Assembly (NCBI GenBank): GCA_012934845.2
Contig: WNNJ02002219.1
Coordinates: 186,001-250,000 of the forward strand
DNA: 64,000 nucleotides
Source: Pomphorhynchus laevis
Taxonomy: Eukaryota; Acanthocephala; Palaeacanthocephala; Echinorhynchida; Pomphorhynchidae
Direction: 5' to 3'
The notes below the pieces were generated by a model. It ran no database searches. It was not told the origin of the DNA and was given only the letters and a program-made list of their open reading frames with translations. Below, in pieces: positions 43,730 to 57,000 of this stretch. How positions within the stretch are numbered: the first letter of the stretch is position 1; every line of letters begins with the position of its first letter. The position numbers were made by a program, and so were the translations under genes.

Positions 43730-46190
43730 TTCTTCTTATTCTTCGCCTTTTCCTGGCAGGCCAGGGTCGGCGGCTTTGATAAGTCTTCTTCATACTTCTC
43801 GGTTTTGTGCTAGAGCTGGCGCGAGGTCACATGTATTCAGATCTTCATGGATTGTATCCATCCATCTTTTCTTAGGGCGTCCACGAGGTCGTACGCCTTG
43901 AACGATTGGCTCGGCTCGGCATACTGCTGTTTTGTCAGCCCTGTGAATGCGTTCGAACCATCGTAGTCGATGTTCCCTCGCCTTGAGGTTTATTTGCGTT
44001 ACACCGAAAAAATGGCGGATGTTGGTATTCGGAATCCTATCTAGGCGTGTTACTCCATAGGACCAGCGCAGCATATTCATCTCCATGGTGTGCAATTTTC
44101 TTTTGGCGTCTGAATTTGATGGCCAGCATTCTGTGGCGTACAATGCAGACTATTACTTCTTAATATTCTTCTTATTCTTTGCATTTTCCTGGCAAACCAG
44201 GGTCGGCGGCTTTGATAAGTCTTCTCCATACTTCTCGGTTTTGTGCTAGAGCTGGCGCTAGGTCACATGTATTCAGATCTTCATGGATTGTATCCATCCA
44301 TCTTTTCTTAGGGCGTCCACGAGGTCGTACGCCTTGAACAATTGGCTCGGCTCGGCATACTGCTGTTTTGCCAGCCCTGTGAATGTGTCCGAACCATCGT
44401 AGTCGATGTTCCCTCGCCTTAAGGTTATTTGCGTTACACCGAAAAAATGGCGGATGTTGGTATTCGGAATCCCATCTAGGCGTGTTACTCCATAGGACCA
44501 GCGCAGCATATTCATCTCCATGGTGTGCAATTTTCTTTTGGCGTCTGAATTTGATGGCCAGCATTCTGTGGCGTACAATGCAGACTATTACTTCTTAATA
44601 GTCTTCTTATTCTTTGCATTTTCCTGGCAGGCCAGAGTCGGCGGCTTTGATAAGTCTTCTCCATACTTCTCGGTTTTGTGCTAGAGCTGGCGCGAGTCAC
44701 ATGTATTCAGATCGTCATGGATTGTATCCATCCATCTTTTCTTAGGGCGGCCACGAGGTCGTACGCCTTGAACGATTGGCTCGGCTCGGCATACTGCTGT
44801 TTTGTCAGCCCTGTGAATGTGTCCGAACCATCGTAGTCGATGTTCCCTCGCCTTGAGGTTTATTTGCGTTACACCGAAAAAATGGCGGATGTTGGTATTC
44901 GGAATCCTATCTAGGCGTGTTACTCCATAGGACCAGCGCAGCATATTCATCTCCATGGTGTGCAATTTTCTTTTGGCGTCTGAATTTGATGGCCAGCATT
45001 CTTTGGCGTACAATGCAACCGGTCTCAAACTGTTTTGTAGATTTTGGCTTTAAGCTTTAGTGGCATTCGTCGGTCACATAATATTCCTGAAAGGCTTCGC
45101 CATTTTAGCCAAGCTGCGTTAAGGCGCTTCTTTACATCTTTATTTATAGTACCATCCGATGAGAGGTAGGGCCCCAGGTATTTGAAGGTAGTACACTTTT
45201 CGAGTGGCTGCTCGTTGATCTCGATGAAGCCAGGTGTTTGATATCCCAACTCAAGATACGCAGTTTTACCAATGTTCAGGCGCAGCCCGTATTGTAATAG
45301 GCGATCAGACCAGTTTTGGACTTGCTGTTTCAGGTTTTCGCGTGTTTGTGTAGCAAGCATAACATCGTCTGCATATAAGAGGGTCCACGGGACATCGTTG
45401 TACAGTTTATAAGTAATCGTATCCATACATAAGATGAATAGCAGGGGTGGCATGCTACTGCCCTGATGTACGCCAACCGTGATAGGATATGGTTGAGAAT
45501 TGTCGGTAGCGCAGCGTACTATGCTGGTTGTGTCCGAGTACATCAGTTTAATCCAGTCAACGTACTTCTCTAGGACACCGTGTTGTCGCAAGGAGTACCA
45601 GATAAGAGAATGTGGCACCCGATCAAAAGCCTTCTCCAAATCAAGAAAGGCCATATGTAAACTCTGCTGCTTTTCTCAGTGTTTTTCCATCAATATCCTT
45701 GCTGCTTGTATGGCATCTGTGGTTGATACATTTTTGACAAAGCCACACTGGTTAACGGCGATATTAGTCAGAACCCTTAATCTTTTGTCCATGACATGCT
45801 CAAAGATTTTCATTGTGTGGGATAATAACCGAATAGGGCGATAATAGCTACAGCTAGCAATGTCACCCTTCTGTTTACAGATGGGGATTGTAAACGAGCT
45901 TTTCCATGCTTTAGGTACTTCGTGCTGTAGAACTATTTTGTTGAAAAGATGCGTGAGAAAAGCTATGCCCGCAAGTCCGGTGAGTTTCCAAACCTCGCCA
46001 GGAATTCCATCTGGTCCAGTAGCTTTTCCGTTTTTCATCTTTCTTACTGACTCAGCTACTTCTGCGGTTGTGATCTCCGGGACTGGTCCAGAGGTGCATA
46101 TACCCATAGGTAGATCAGGATGGGGAATTCTATGTTACATATTTCGTTGTAATGTTCGCGCCATCTGTCCTGAATTTCTCTATCATCTCG
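43730..46190 (-). mobile_element. RTE-type LINE, 5'-truncated
   Basis: From about 46190 downward: WREHYNEI, then the RT frame 46107-45025 with KMKNGKATGPDGIPGEVWKL, motif A MAFLDLEKAFDRVPHSLIWY, motif B GVHQGSSMPPLLF, motif C LLYADDVMLATQTRE, TTFKYLGPYLSSDGTIN and AAWLKWRSLSGILCDRR. One in-frame TGA at about 45665 interrupts this frame, and a frame change follows near 45025. The C-terminal part ALYAKECWPSNSDAKRK, MLRWSYGVTRLDRIPNTNIR, RPRGRPKKRWMDTI is present three times in tandem. QGSS in motif B departs from the usual QGSA/QGSV. No endonuclease remains. The motif set is that of the RTE clade common in nematodes and other animals. Confidence 0.88.
43740..45030 (-). repeat. 435-bp tandem triplication of the RTE 3' end
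   Basis: CCAGGGTCGGCGGCTTTGAT and the following ~430 bp occur at 43761, 44197 and (as CCAGAGTCGG) 44632, periods 436 and 435. Each unit covers the ORF C-terminus from YATECWPSNSDAKRK to the end plus the short 3' sequence ending in TCTTCTTATTCTT. Units differ by few bases. Confidence 0.93.
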
Positions 46191-46254
46191 CAGTATTATA
46201 TATATTATCTCGCAGTATTCTCTATCATCTCACATTATATACATTATATATATA

Positions 46255-46423
46255 AAGGTTTTGAAAAGGAACCAGATAAACTAAAGCAACTTATATTTTT
46301 CCGTAAAACGTTTCGGCTGTCGCCTTCTTCAGTTACAACATCGGAATGGAGAAGGCGATAGCCGAAACGTTTTACGGAAAAATATAAGGTGCTTTAGTTT
46401 ATCTGGTTCCTTTTCAAAACCTT
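46255..46423. repeat. Foldback element with 74-bp arms
   Basis: 46255-46328 is the reverse complement of 46350-46423 with two mismatches over 74 bp; the loop is 21 bp. The inner arm on the minus strand reads CTGAAGAAGGCGACAGCCGA AAC. No coding content. Confidence 0.93.
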
Positions 46424-46539
46424 ATTATTTGAAAGAGTCTATCAATGACCCCAGATCGCGGTTACTCGCAACAATAATTATATATAATATGAGCATAATT
46501 GATGCTAATTTAATGTGCATATATATGTATATATTTGCA

Positions 46540-47215
46540 CATTAAATTAGCATCAATTAAAATTACTTTTAATTTACAGCGTAAAGATGACATATTTTAA
46601 TTTACAAGAAACATATTTTTGCATAAGCATTCATGCATACCATATAATATTAAATATAATACATTAAATAATAAAATTTTAAGAATTGCCATAATATGTA
46701 ATATCTTTAAAATCATTTATATAATTTAATAGATGCATATTTTTAACAAGTTTACTATAAAATACCATCAAAAATAGGTACGATTTAGTACGCTTTATAC
46801 AAATCTAGATTTAGCAGATATTAAAGAAGCGTTAGTAAAATTAATTAAGCTTATATTCGGAAAAATATATACATATATATGTTATAATAATTATAACGCC
46901 TATTTAACAAAAATTAAACCGTCAAGTAAATATAAATATATAGATAAAATTGAATTAATAGAATCCTTAAATATTTTAATAAATCAAAATTATTTAAAAA
47001 TAGGGACATCTATATTTAGACAAGTAAAAGGTGTTCCAATGGGTGGTAATAGTAGCCCAATTATAGCTGACTTGTTTTTAAGCTTTATAGAATATGAATT
47101 TGTTCATAACTGTGTAAAACATAAATCTAAATTATATAAATATATGAAATATATATTTCGATACATTGATGATATATGTGTATTTAACTCTAATAAATTT
47201 TAACTCAAGTAGTGA
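46540..47215 (+). mobile_element. Penelope-like element in permuted order
   Basis: 46555-46770 is the C-terminal segment (RNIFLHKHSCIPYNIKYNTL). It is followed, not preceded, by the RT at 46775-47210: STLYTNLDLADIKEALVKLI, FRQVKGVPMGGNSSPIIADL, FLSFIEYEFVHNCVKHKSKL and motif C FRYIDDICVFNSNKF. This is the only copy with motif C visible. Permutation is what a head-to-tail pair cut in the middle would leave, an arrangement known for this class. Confidence 0.78.
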
Positions 47216-47279
47216 ATAAATTATTTAACTCTAATAACTTTTAGTGAACATATTTACATTAATGTTATATATGAACTCT

Positions 47280-47610
47280 AATGAACTATTTGTTCATTAG
47301 AGTTCTAATCCTTATTCTAATACATTAATGTAAATAAATATCTTTAATCTTAATAAAGATAATTAATCTTTAATCTTTCTTTCATTTTCTGTTATTTCAT
47401 AGTCGATTCATAAAAATTGACTTTTTTAAATTTTAATTTTAAATATTTACTTTATATTAATTAAACGAAGTGTTATATAATAATTATTTATTATTTAAAT
47501 AATATTTCATGTACAATATGTAATAGTTTTATTCAATTATTTGAATAAAATTATTTATCATTATTTTTCTGTATAAAAAATTAAATCCGTAGACTTATCT
47601 GATTTAATAG
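47280..47610 (+). repeat. Penelope-like tail upstream of the kinesin gene
   Basis: TTCTAATCCTTATTCTAATA, CTGTTATTTCATAGTCGATT, AAAAATTGACTTTTTTAAAT and an end TCCGTAGACTTATCTGATTT. It ends about 420 bp before the kinesin start codon. Confidence 0.65.
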
Positions 47611-48032
47611 GTTGACTGTTATGCTTTATATATGTATTGCCTAAACCCAATTTTTAACATTTGTTGCCTAAACCCACATTTAAATCAGATTTTTTCGGAA
47701 GGTTACATCATTTAGATTGCTGTTTTTAGTAATTTTAACTAAAATTAAATAGAAATTTAATTTTAGAAATTTTATAACGATAGAAACGTTACATAATATT
47801 TTAATCTAATTGTTCTTGATATCATCAAGTAATCGAATAATCAATCAAATAATCGCGTTAAACAAATCGATTATTAGCGATTAATATTTATTTAATTTTA
47901 GATAATTTCAATATTAATTTTTTCTAATTATAGATAGTTTTTGTTGGAAGAAAATATCTTATAATTGCTGGGTTATTTTTGATCTACTGATTTGCATCTC
48001 ATAAAGGCCATTCTGATTACTTAATTTTTAAA
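47611..48032 (+). promoter_or_regulatory. Short upstream region of the kinesin gene
   Basis: About 420 bp between the last Penelope-like tail and the first placed kinesin exon. AT-rich, no clear TATA box, initiator or binding site. If the gene has no upstream exon, the promoter must lie here or inside the repeats. Confidence 0.3.
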
Positions 48033-48053
48033 ATGTCGATGACACCAGTGTCC
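48033..48053 (+). CDS. KIF23: Kinesin exon 1
   Basis: MSMTPVS, then donor GTAAGT. The ATG is the only in-frame start close to the motor. Relatives have DPVGVYC here, which fits TPVS-VYC across the 50-bp intron. Confidence 0.62.
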
Positions 48054-51000
48054 GTAAGTAGCTGGGTTTAAATCTTCGTTTCAAATGACATTTTCTGAAT
48101 TAGGTTTATTGTTATCTACGGCCGCTGTCAGATGATGATAAGCGTAATAGCACAGCAGTTTGCTGTGAGGCCATTGGTCCTGACACTATAGTAATGACAC
48201 CTCCAACACAGCCTGCTCAGGTATTTTATATTTTTAATAACGTTATGAATTATTCCATTTTAGGATGCTCGATCAACGAATAACACAAGCGAGGTTAGTT
48301 CCAGCCTTTTCAGGCAAATGTGTATTCAATTATTTTGTAATATGTTTTTGCTTAGAGTGACATATTTTGCAGATTTGTTTAATGATTTTTATGTTGAAAT
48401 GCTTAGACACGCCACATATTCAGAACTGTGTTTACAGAAGAAACCACCCAATCTCAACTTTTCCTTCAGTTGTGCATTCCAGTGCTTACTGACGTGCTGA
48501 CCGGACGTGACGGTATTTTTGAAATTTATATCTAGTTTGATCTTTTAACGATTGCTGAATGGCTTTATGTAAGCTTAAATTTCTTCTGGATCAAAAATGA
48601 AACCGTAGTGGTTGAATTATTTTGAAATACCTCGAAATTCAGAGTAATTTATTTATTATTAATTTATTTAATACAAAAACAACACCAGATTTGGTTGCAT
48701 ATTATTTTAAAATTCTTATAAAATAAAAGTCCTGATTTTTTATTAATTTGATTTGCAACGATTATTAAATAAATTTTATTACAATTACATTACAATTATT
48801 ACAATAATTAATTAGAAATTAATTAAAATATAGAGTAAATATATTTTAACTAATATATTTATTAATAATTAATAAAAATATATAACATATAATATAATTA
48901 TTAATTAATCTCAGCGTGAAATGGATTAGATCGAACGTATGAACAACATGGCTTGTCGCAGATGTAGATCAACCTTGGCATCCGTTAAAATCAGAATGAC
49001 TAGTATCTTCAATAAGAAAGAAACAAATCTTCAATTTATTCAAATATAGTCGATTTTTGTAACATCAAACATAGCGAGATTAGTCATACTAATCTATTAC
49101 TTTAATTACTATTACTATTACTTTAATTTAATTTAAAAAATTAAATTAAATTAAATAATTTATTAAATAAATAAATTAATCAATTTTCAATTAATTAAAG
49201 TGCTTTTTTCTTTAGTTAATTACTTCAATAGCTAAAGCATTATATATTTAATCATTCTAATTATAATGTAATTATATGTAATTATCATACGATGCAGTAG
49301 GCATAAAAATATATTAATTAAAAAATATAATATATAATATAAAATTATTAATTTATCGCAAATTAATTATATATTAATTAATAAGTTGATTGACAGATCC
49401 TATATAGCTGCTTTTTTAGTAAATGATCACTTGGCAATTTGTTTCGTAACCAACGAATTTAACGAATATTGTGATCGGGGTTTAGTCAATTTGTCCAAAA
49501 AAAATAAATTTTTCAATAAATGATTAATTTTGAATTTAGACTTAATTCTTGAATTTTCTTCAGATTAATTACTTCAATAGCTAAAGCATTATATATTTAA
49601 TCATTCTAATTATAATGTAATTATATGTAATTATAATCTACTATTTATTTCTTTATTCGAAAAAAATAAATATTTTTTTATGTATTAACCCAAGTCAATA
49701 TGTAAATTCGTATCAATCAAGACAAGTAACTTTTTATTAAACTTTGAATAATTTAAAATAATTTGACTTGATTAATAATTTAATTTCATCATTATTATTT
49801 AATCTAGTTCTATAGTATTTTGTAAGGCCATTAAAATTTAAAATAACTTTTTCGTGAGAAAAAATCAGTAAAGAACCAATCTTGATTTAGCTTCTTTACC
49901 ACTTAAAAATTAAAGTAATTTATTAAAATTTGATTAATATATTAATTATATTAATATATGATACACCGTATATTCATTACTATTACTTTAATTTAATTTA
50001 AAAAATTAAATTAAATTAAATAATTTATTAAATAATTAAATTAATCAATTTTCAATTAATTAAAGTGCTTTTTTTCTTTCAAAAATTATTATTAAAAGGT
50101 CTAGGCCTAATGAACCGTTGACCACAAAAACACAAGACAACAAAAAAACATGACAAAAAGATCACTAGTCCTTATTCGGCAGTCTCGGCCACATTCGACG
50201 ATCGGCAGCAATTCCTGTCAAAATAAGCAGCTATTGATGTTGAATCCGCGACTAGCTGGTATTAGAGTTTGCAAATATAATCGGTTTTGATTCTTCAAAT
50301 AGCGATCGTAATAGGGTCTTTCTAGTGGCAGTTAATGTGTTTGTTTAAGGCTGGAATACCGCAAGAGAGCGCCAAACTATAGGGGTAATGAAGTCATAGG
50401 ACAACTATGACTAGAACGAGCCATTGGCATGTCCTTATTAACGGCGGGACAGATTCTTCTGAGTTAGTACATAATTTAAAGGAATAAGGGAGCCACCCCA
50501 TATTTCACCGTCGCGATAGCTTCGCCACTGCTTTTCCACGACTGTTTATTCATTGGTCCGAAGATTGCTTATTTCGCAGCTTTCCTTAATATCTAAAGGA
50601 AATTCTCCTACCCGCAACCCAGGGGACGCACTCTATAGCTCCACCTAAGCCTCAAAAATATGCTACAGGATATATGATTTTTAATATTAATAAATTAAAA
50701 TATCTTTATTAATTTACAAATGATGACAACTATCTTAGTTCTTATTGGCTGTTGGGAGCCACCCTGATATTAATATTTACAAACATAATCAATAGCTGGT
50801 AAGAAACACACTTCGTAGTACTTATTTATTCAAGTTTCAGTTAGATTAACTTCAAACAGGCTTCTATAAAGAAAACTGTTTCTGAATTTGTAAGAATAAA
50901 CTTTGTATTTTAAAAATGTATTATGACGTCTACTGCATTGTATGATAAGAATCTCGCTATGTTTGATGTTACAAAAATCGACTATATTTCGAATAAATTG

Positions 51001-54000
51001 AAGATTCGTTTCTTTCTTATTGAAGATATTAGTCATTCTGATTTTAACGGATGCCAAGGTTGATCTACATCTGCGACAAGCCATGTTGTTCATACGTTCG
51101 ATTTTATCCATGTCCTGCAGCTTTTGCCTTCGATAAATTAGTAAGATCCTTCAGAACTTCAAATTCACTAATCCTACAATCGTCTAAGCAAAGTGAACGC
51201 CTATCTAAATTATATCATATGGTTTTGGTCATATGATCATATGGTTTTGTCCGATAGAACATATGGATTGAATTCCTGAACCAGAGAGGTATCATCTAAT
51301 GATGCGAGTTGAGAAGCCTTCAGTTTTGGTAGCATGATGGTAATACCTTTCAAAAATTTATTTGACACCTCTGTACTCATTTTTCGTTTAAGGAATTCAT
51401 CCTTAGCTGTTTTGATTTTTGCAGATAACTTACATGCAAAAGGTTATATTCGGATAAATCCCTTTTTTAAAGGCATTATCTTTTTGTACTTGAATTAATC
51501 TTATTAAAGGAGTTATCCAAACAGGATCTCTTGAAGCTATTCTAACAGTTTTCCTAGACGTTTTTTGCCAAACGGAACAATAGTTTGAGTAATCACATAA
51601 ACACGAGGGTTAGGTTACTCAAATCAACTTGCAATGCTTTTTGTATATATCTTTTCATTGTTATCATTGTGTGGGATCTTTTATCATAAACAATATGTTT
51701 TGATATAGTCTGTCTCTTTAATGTATTCGATGGTTTCATTAGAATGCCACAATGATCATAATTAGCTAAAGGGCCACACCTTATAACAGAGTCCTTAAAT
51801 ATTATATAATTGGTAAAAACCTTACCAAGAAAAGCTTTCTCTTGTGTTACAAAATGAACGATGCGTGCTTATTCTAGTTCGTTGGCTTTCTCTTCAAAAG
51901 GAACATTGTCAAAATTACCACATATTAATAAATATTCACGGGTAAGAAAAGAAGATACAATATGTTCGATTGCCAATAAACTTTCGAAGTTGTGTGTGCT
52001 TACTGAAGGTGGACAGTAGATAATTATAATAGAAAGAGCGAAATGTCTATTTCTTGTTGATTTATATGATTCAACCCCCTTTACAAAACCGTCTGATGTT
52101 TAAGACCATATTAGACCCATCATTACAAATAAGTGCGGATACACCACATTTTACTCGATCCCTTCGATTAAATAATATACTAGAGAATTCAAAATTTGTA
52201 AATAGAAGATTCGTTAGACAACCAGCTTATAGTGAACAGCGCAATATCAATTTTATAAGTAGAAGGTAAACTATCGGCATCACCTAATTTGTTTATTAAT
52301 GATCTTTCACAGGATATGAAAATATGGGACTAAATAAATGACTCTCTTTGTTAAAAACAGCGGTTAGGTCTGCGCAACTTTCTAAATGTTTAACCGAGTC
52401 AAGGATTTTGATCACAGAGGATTTGGATAAACTTATCATAAGCTCACACACTTCCATTGAACGTGGGGTTTTGCGGGTACCTGCAAATTTTTACAAAAAT
52501 TACGGTCTTTGTGAATGGCTACTTTAAATTTTGTCGGATTGGGTAGTTTCTGATTATTTATCTGGTAATATACACGTTATTATTACAATAAGTTAAAGGC
52601 TTGTGTCGACGTTTTAGTACTTCGGATGCCGCTTGAGAATGAGCAAATATTACCTTAATAAGACGAGAAGTGGGTCTACTCTCATGTTTACCTAATCGAA
52701 TGACTGCTGAAAATACAATGTCTGATTGATTTCTCTTTATAGCTGAACATAGATTTAAGCAAGCTTGTGCATGCATGTATATCATTGTCTATACACTCCG
52801 ATATTACACTAGAAGAGGATTCAGAAATATTTCCAATTAAAATGCATCTATTACGCGAGGGAAAACGACGACTTGCTTTATTAAGAAAGTTAGGTTTGGT
52901 GTTTGAATTCGATATGCTCTTTGGGTTTCTATACGAGTCTCTTTTCCTAGTATTATCTGAGTATGAAGAATTGTAACTCTTGTGAGCCGGATGATTTGAT
53001 CCTCGCTTAAGATAATTAAAGAAAACCCGTGAGGTGGAATTTGTGTAGCCGGACCTTTCCTGTCAGATTACAAATATTTAGTGTGCCGTGATATAGAAGG
53101 ACTGCATTGCAGCTATAATTATTTTTCACGTTTCGTTGAGCAAACATATTGATAATGTTTTTTTCTAACATTAAAACTATGCGCTTTAATAGACTGGCTA
53201 ATATTTAGTTTTTTTGGGCAGATACTGCCTTCATTTCAGTTGTTTGCGGACCTGTGAAAAGCATGTCGGTTGTTGTATTTTTCTACTGTTTTTGGAAAGA
53301 TAGGAGATTAATGACTTTGTAGTTTTGATATCGGTGTTGTTTGTGCATATCTGGACCTAGCAAACATAAAAGGAATCATTAACATATGATTGTTTTCCAT
53401 ATGTAGGGATGAACAAAAACCGCACAAAATAGTGAACGTATGAAGATACATATGCATTAGGAACCTCAATAAATGTTCGCACTTCACAAGTTATGCAGTG
53501 CTACATTCAATTCTAAGACGATAAAAATGCAAATTATCGATTTCAAAGTCATTACTATTGTTGTGTATGATCATACTATTACTAGTATGACCCCGCAAGC
53601 ACTGAGATGAGGCAAACTATGAGATGCTATTCCTACTTAAGTAAGCATATGACTTTATAAAAGATTTTAGACGCGCAATTAATTCACTTTTAGGACTGTT
53701 AAGCCCACGGTTACGGCACTCATTGTCTAGCCGTAATTAGTGTAACTAGTAAAGTAGCCGCAATTAGTGTAACTCGGATAAAATAATCTCATTATCTCTC
53801 TTAGAAAGAACAACAGCTGGTTTGCGCGTACGACCTCTTGTCATTAAACCAATGTTGTATTTTTATTTCTTTCGTATAATGCTTTGTAATATTTGGCGAT
53901 TTTAAAGGAAGTTGAGCGAGCTGCGAATCAGTCTCTGTGAAGTCCAAGTATCTGAAAAGCCTAAGTATTGTAAGTATTTATATTTAAGACAATCGGAATA

Positions 54001-57000
54001 GTAATCTAAAAAACTAATCTAATTCGGAATAGATTAGATTTACATGGCTTAAATAAAACTGTTCCTTCAAGATATAATATCACAGAGAATTCATTTCTGC
54101 AATGAATATGTAAATATCGGATAGACTTAAATTTAATTTTTTGGGCAGACAAATGCCAATAAAAGTAGCATACCTTGTGATTTTTCCTTTTTACTATGAT
54201 AATTTTAATGCTTTATATTGCTATATTGTCCGGAGTAAACTTAGTACAGATCATGATTAGCTCCATTTCGCCATCCACGATAAATTTTAATTTTTTTGAC
54301 TGAGTTTACAGTTAATTTGAAAGACAAAGTAAGATACCCTTCTCTATTTTAGAATATAAATAATCGTTTTAAATGTCACATTTGAAATCTTCTCATAGAC
54401 ATATTAACATCCAAAATAGATTTATTACTTTAATGTGTGGTTTTTAGCTTTACTATTCACGTATGGAGTAAGTGGATCGGGAAAGACCTACTCTATGACC
54501 GGAACTCCTGACGATCCTGGACTGCTGCCTCGATCAATTGATGCAATATTTAATAGCATTGTGTTGTTGGAAAAATACGTAATGCTTTTATTAATTTCTA
54601 TTCTAATACATTTTTCTTGCAGTGTTTATCTAGAAATTCGCAAACTAACGAGTTTAATAGAGTCACCGATGCTGATCGAATGCTTGAGCGCCAGCGCCGA
54701 GATTTGCTACCCAGCATTTTAAATAAATCTGCCAAGTAATTACTATATTCAATTTTAACTTGTATAATTTCTAATTATTAATTTATCTATTTCTATAATT
54801 ATATCCTTTATCTATTTTTAATTGTGTATATAAATATTTTTAATTTTAAATATTTAAGATAATTTTACTTTATAATTTTTATTTCAATTATGTCAATCAA
54901 AGTTGATAAAGTGAATTGCTGTACTTTATGCTTATTGTTTCTAAGTTTTTAATTAAATGCAGTGAGTTTCTTGGAAATGTTGTTCTCACCCAAGCAAAAC
55001 TTGCTAGCTTTTAAAAGTTCAAAAGTTTATTGCATAGTATTAAATATAATTTTTTAAATAAATAATTTTTAACTATTTGATTTTAATAATCATATAATTT
55101 ACTATGTTAATAGTATATACTAAGTTAATATACTATGCGCAATTGATTTATAATTTTATAAGATTAATGTATTACTTAATTAATTTATTAATTCATTACT
55201 TTACAAAATTAAATTGAAACACTTACAAAAGAATTAGATGTTTAGTCTGTATGTTTTGAAGATATAATTTTAACATAATAGAATTTATAAATTATTATAT
55301 TCGAATCATTTCGCGTTGCGAACTAAAATTTCTTAATTTAATACGTTTAAACAGTTATACTATTCTAAATACAGTATTTATAAATACAATATAGTATTTA
55401 TATAGTATTTATAAAAAATATGAATATTTCGTTTTGTTTATTTTTCAAACTATTTTGTTTTTTTTTCTACAATTAAAAATAAATTACTCAATTTATATAT
55501 TAATTTATAGAAACAAAATAAAATCAAAGACCAGAGGAATTATTCAATATTTGAATAGCAACTGCCATCATAAGGAAAAATTGTTACAATTTCGTGCCTC
55601 GCTTACTTGATAAAAGAAAAAATACACAATAAATAAAAGCGATCGAATAGTAAACCATTAAAGCAAAACTAGACATTATTAACCATAAGAACAAAAACAT
55701 CAAACAGTAAAACACAAAATTATAACAATTAGATAATAAAATTGAACATAAGAATTTATAAAACATTGATATTAACAATAATAAAATATTAATATTGTTA
55801 ATAGATATTGTTAAACACAAAATCTAGAATGCAAATTGACTAAAACACAAACAATAAAGATCTCGGATATTACCATGCATAGTAAAAAACAAAAAGACAT
55901 TGCATCCAGTTATCATTCTTAACCTAAAAAGTTTACGGAGGTTTAAATAAGTATGGGCAGTGTGTATCATGACGTAATTTAGTCATGATAATTTATTTAA
56001 ACTAATTTTGACTCCCTCGTTGTAATGTCAGTAATAAGTTTGTTCACATAAGCATTCATTTACCGGTCTTTTTATGCGACTCTGATAGCAGAGTACATCA
56101 CTGAAGTAAAAGTAACAGCTTAGAAGATGCTACTTAGTAGAGGTACATCACATTACGGAAGTATAAGCTTTCAAAATATTTCATTTTGTTACTACAATTT
56201 AAAATAAATTACTCAATTTATATGTTAATTTATAGGAAAATCAAAGATTAAAGGAATTATTCAATATTTCAATGGTAACTGCCATCATCATGAAAAATTG
56301 TTACAGTTTTGTACATTAAAATATTTAAACAATGTTTATCAAAAAAAATCAAGCAACATGTATATAATCTACAAAAAGGAACTGTTTCCAGTTCCATTGC
56401 ACAATATTTAATCATACAAACTTATCTTCAGAAAGCTACTTGTTGTCTTACAAAAGCAGTTATTTAACACGGATACTAGGAGAAGCTTTTTTCATGGCTC
56501 GTGAGTCTAACTTAAGTGTTAATAATAAGCTGGGCCAGTTTATTATTTATTAATATTTATTTATTATTATTTAATTTAATCTTAAATTAAAATGTAAAGT
56601 AAATTTGACTATGCATAGTAATATTCGAGATCTTAAATTTTTGTGTTTTATTCCGTTTGCATTATAGATTTTGTGTTAGACAGTTTTATTATTGTTAATG
56701 TTTTATGGTCAATTTTATTATTTAATTGTTATAATTTCGTCTTTTTCCGATTGTACGTTCAAAATTGGAACGACAACAATTGTGGGATTTACGAGCGGTG
56801 CTGACATCTCTATCAGTTCACATGATTCGTGCTTTCGCAAGAAACTCATGATTTCTCTTCTCAACGTCTTGCGCAAATGAATCACTTCCAGAACAAGCTG
56901 CGAAAAACTATCGAGTTTATCAAATTATTTTTTTGCTAATTTTCAAACAAGTTTAATGGATTTTTTCTTTTTCTTAAAATTTTACAACAACATATTATTT

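Larger units (their letters stand above)
48513..54447 (+). other. Kinesin intron 4 (5.9 kb), filled with repeats
   Basis: Contains a LINE scrap (48918-49085), repeated AT-rich blocks (49080-49200 and 49975-50080 are direct repeats; 49210-49280 and 49565-49635 likewise), an unassigned GC-richer segment at 50100-50820, and a large LINE remnant (50820-53950). In the unassigned segment GGGAGCCACCC occurs at 50490 and 50755; I could not identify it. Confidence 0.75.

Noticed and set aside
43719-44598. Plus-strand open frames of 60-71 codons
   Set aside because: Antisense to the triplicated RTE C-terminus; they repeat only because the underlying DNA repeats.
50100-50820. Solo LTR or other LTR-element fossil
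   Set aside because: GGGAGCCACCC repeats at 50490 and 50755 looked like LTR ends, but I found no paired ends, primer-binding site or coding remnant.
55584-55820. Minus-strand 78-codon hydrophobic frame (membrane protein)
   Set aside because: The Leu/Ile/Phe-rich reading is what AT-rich inverted-repeat DNA gives by chance; it lies inside a kinesin intron.
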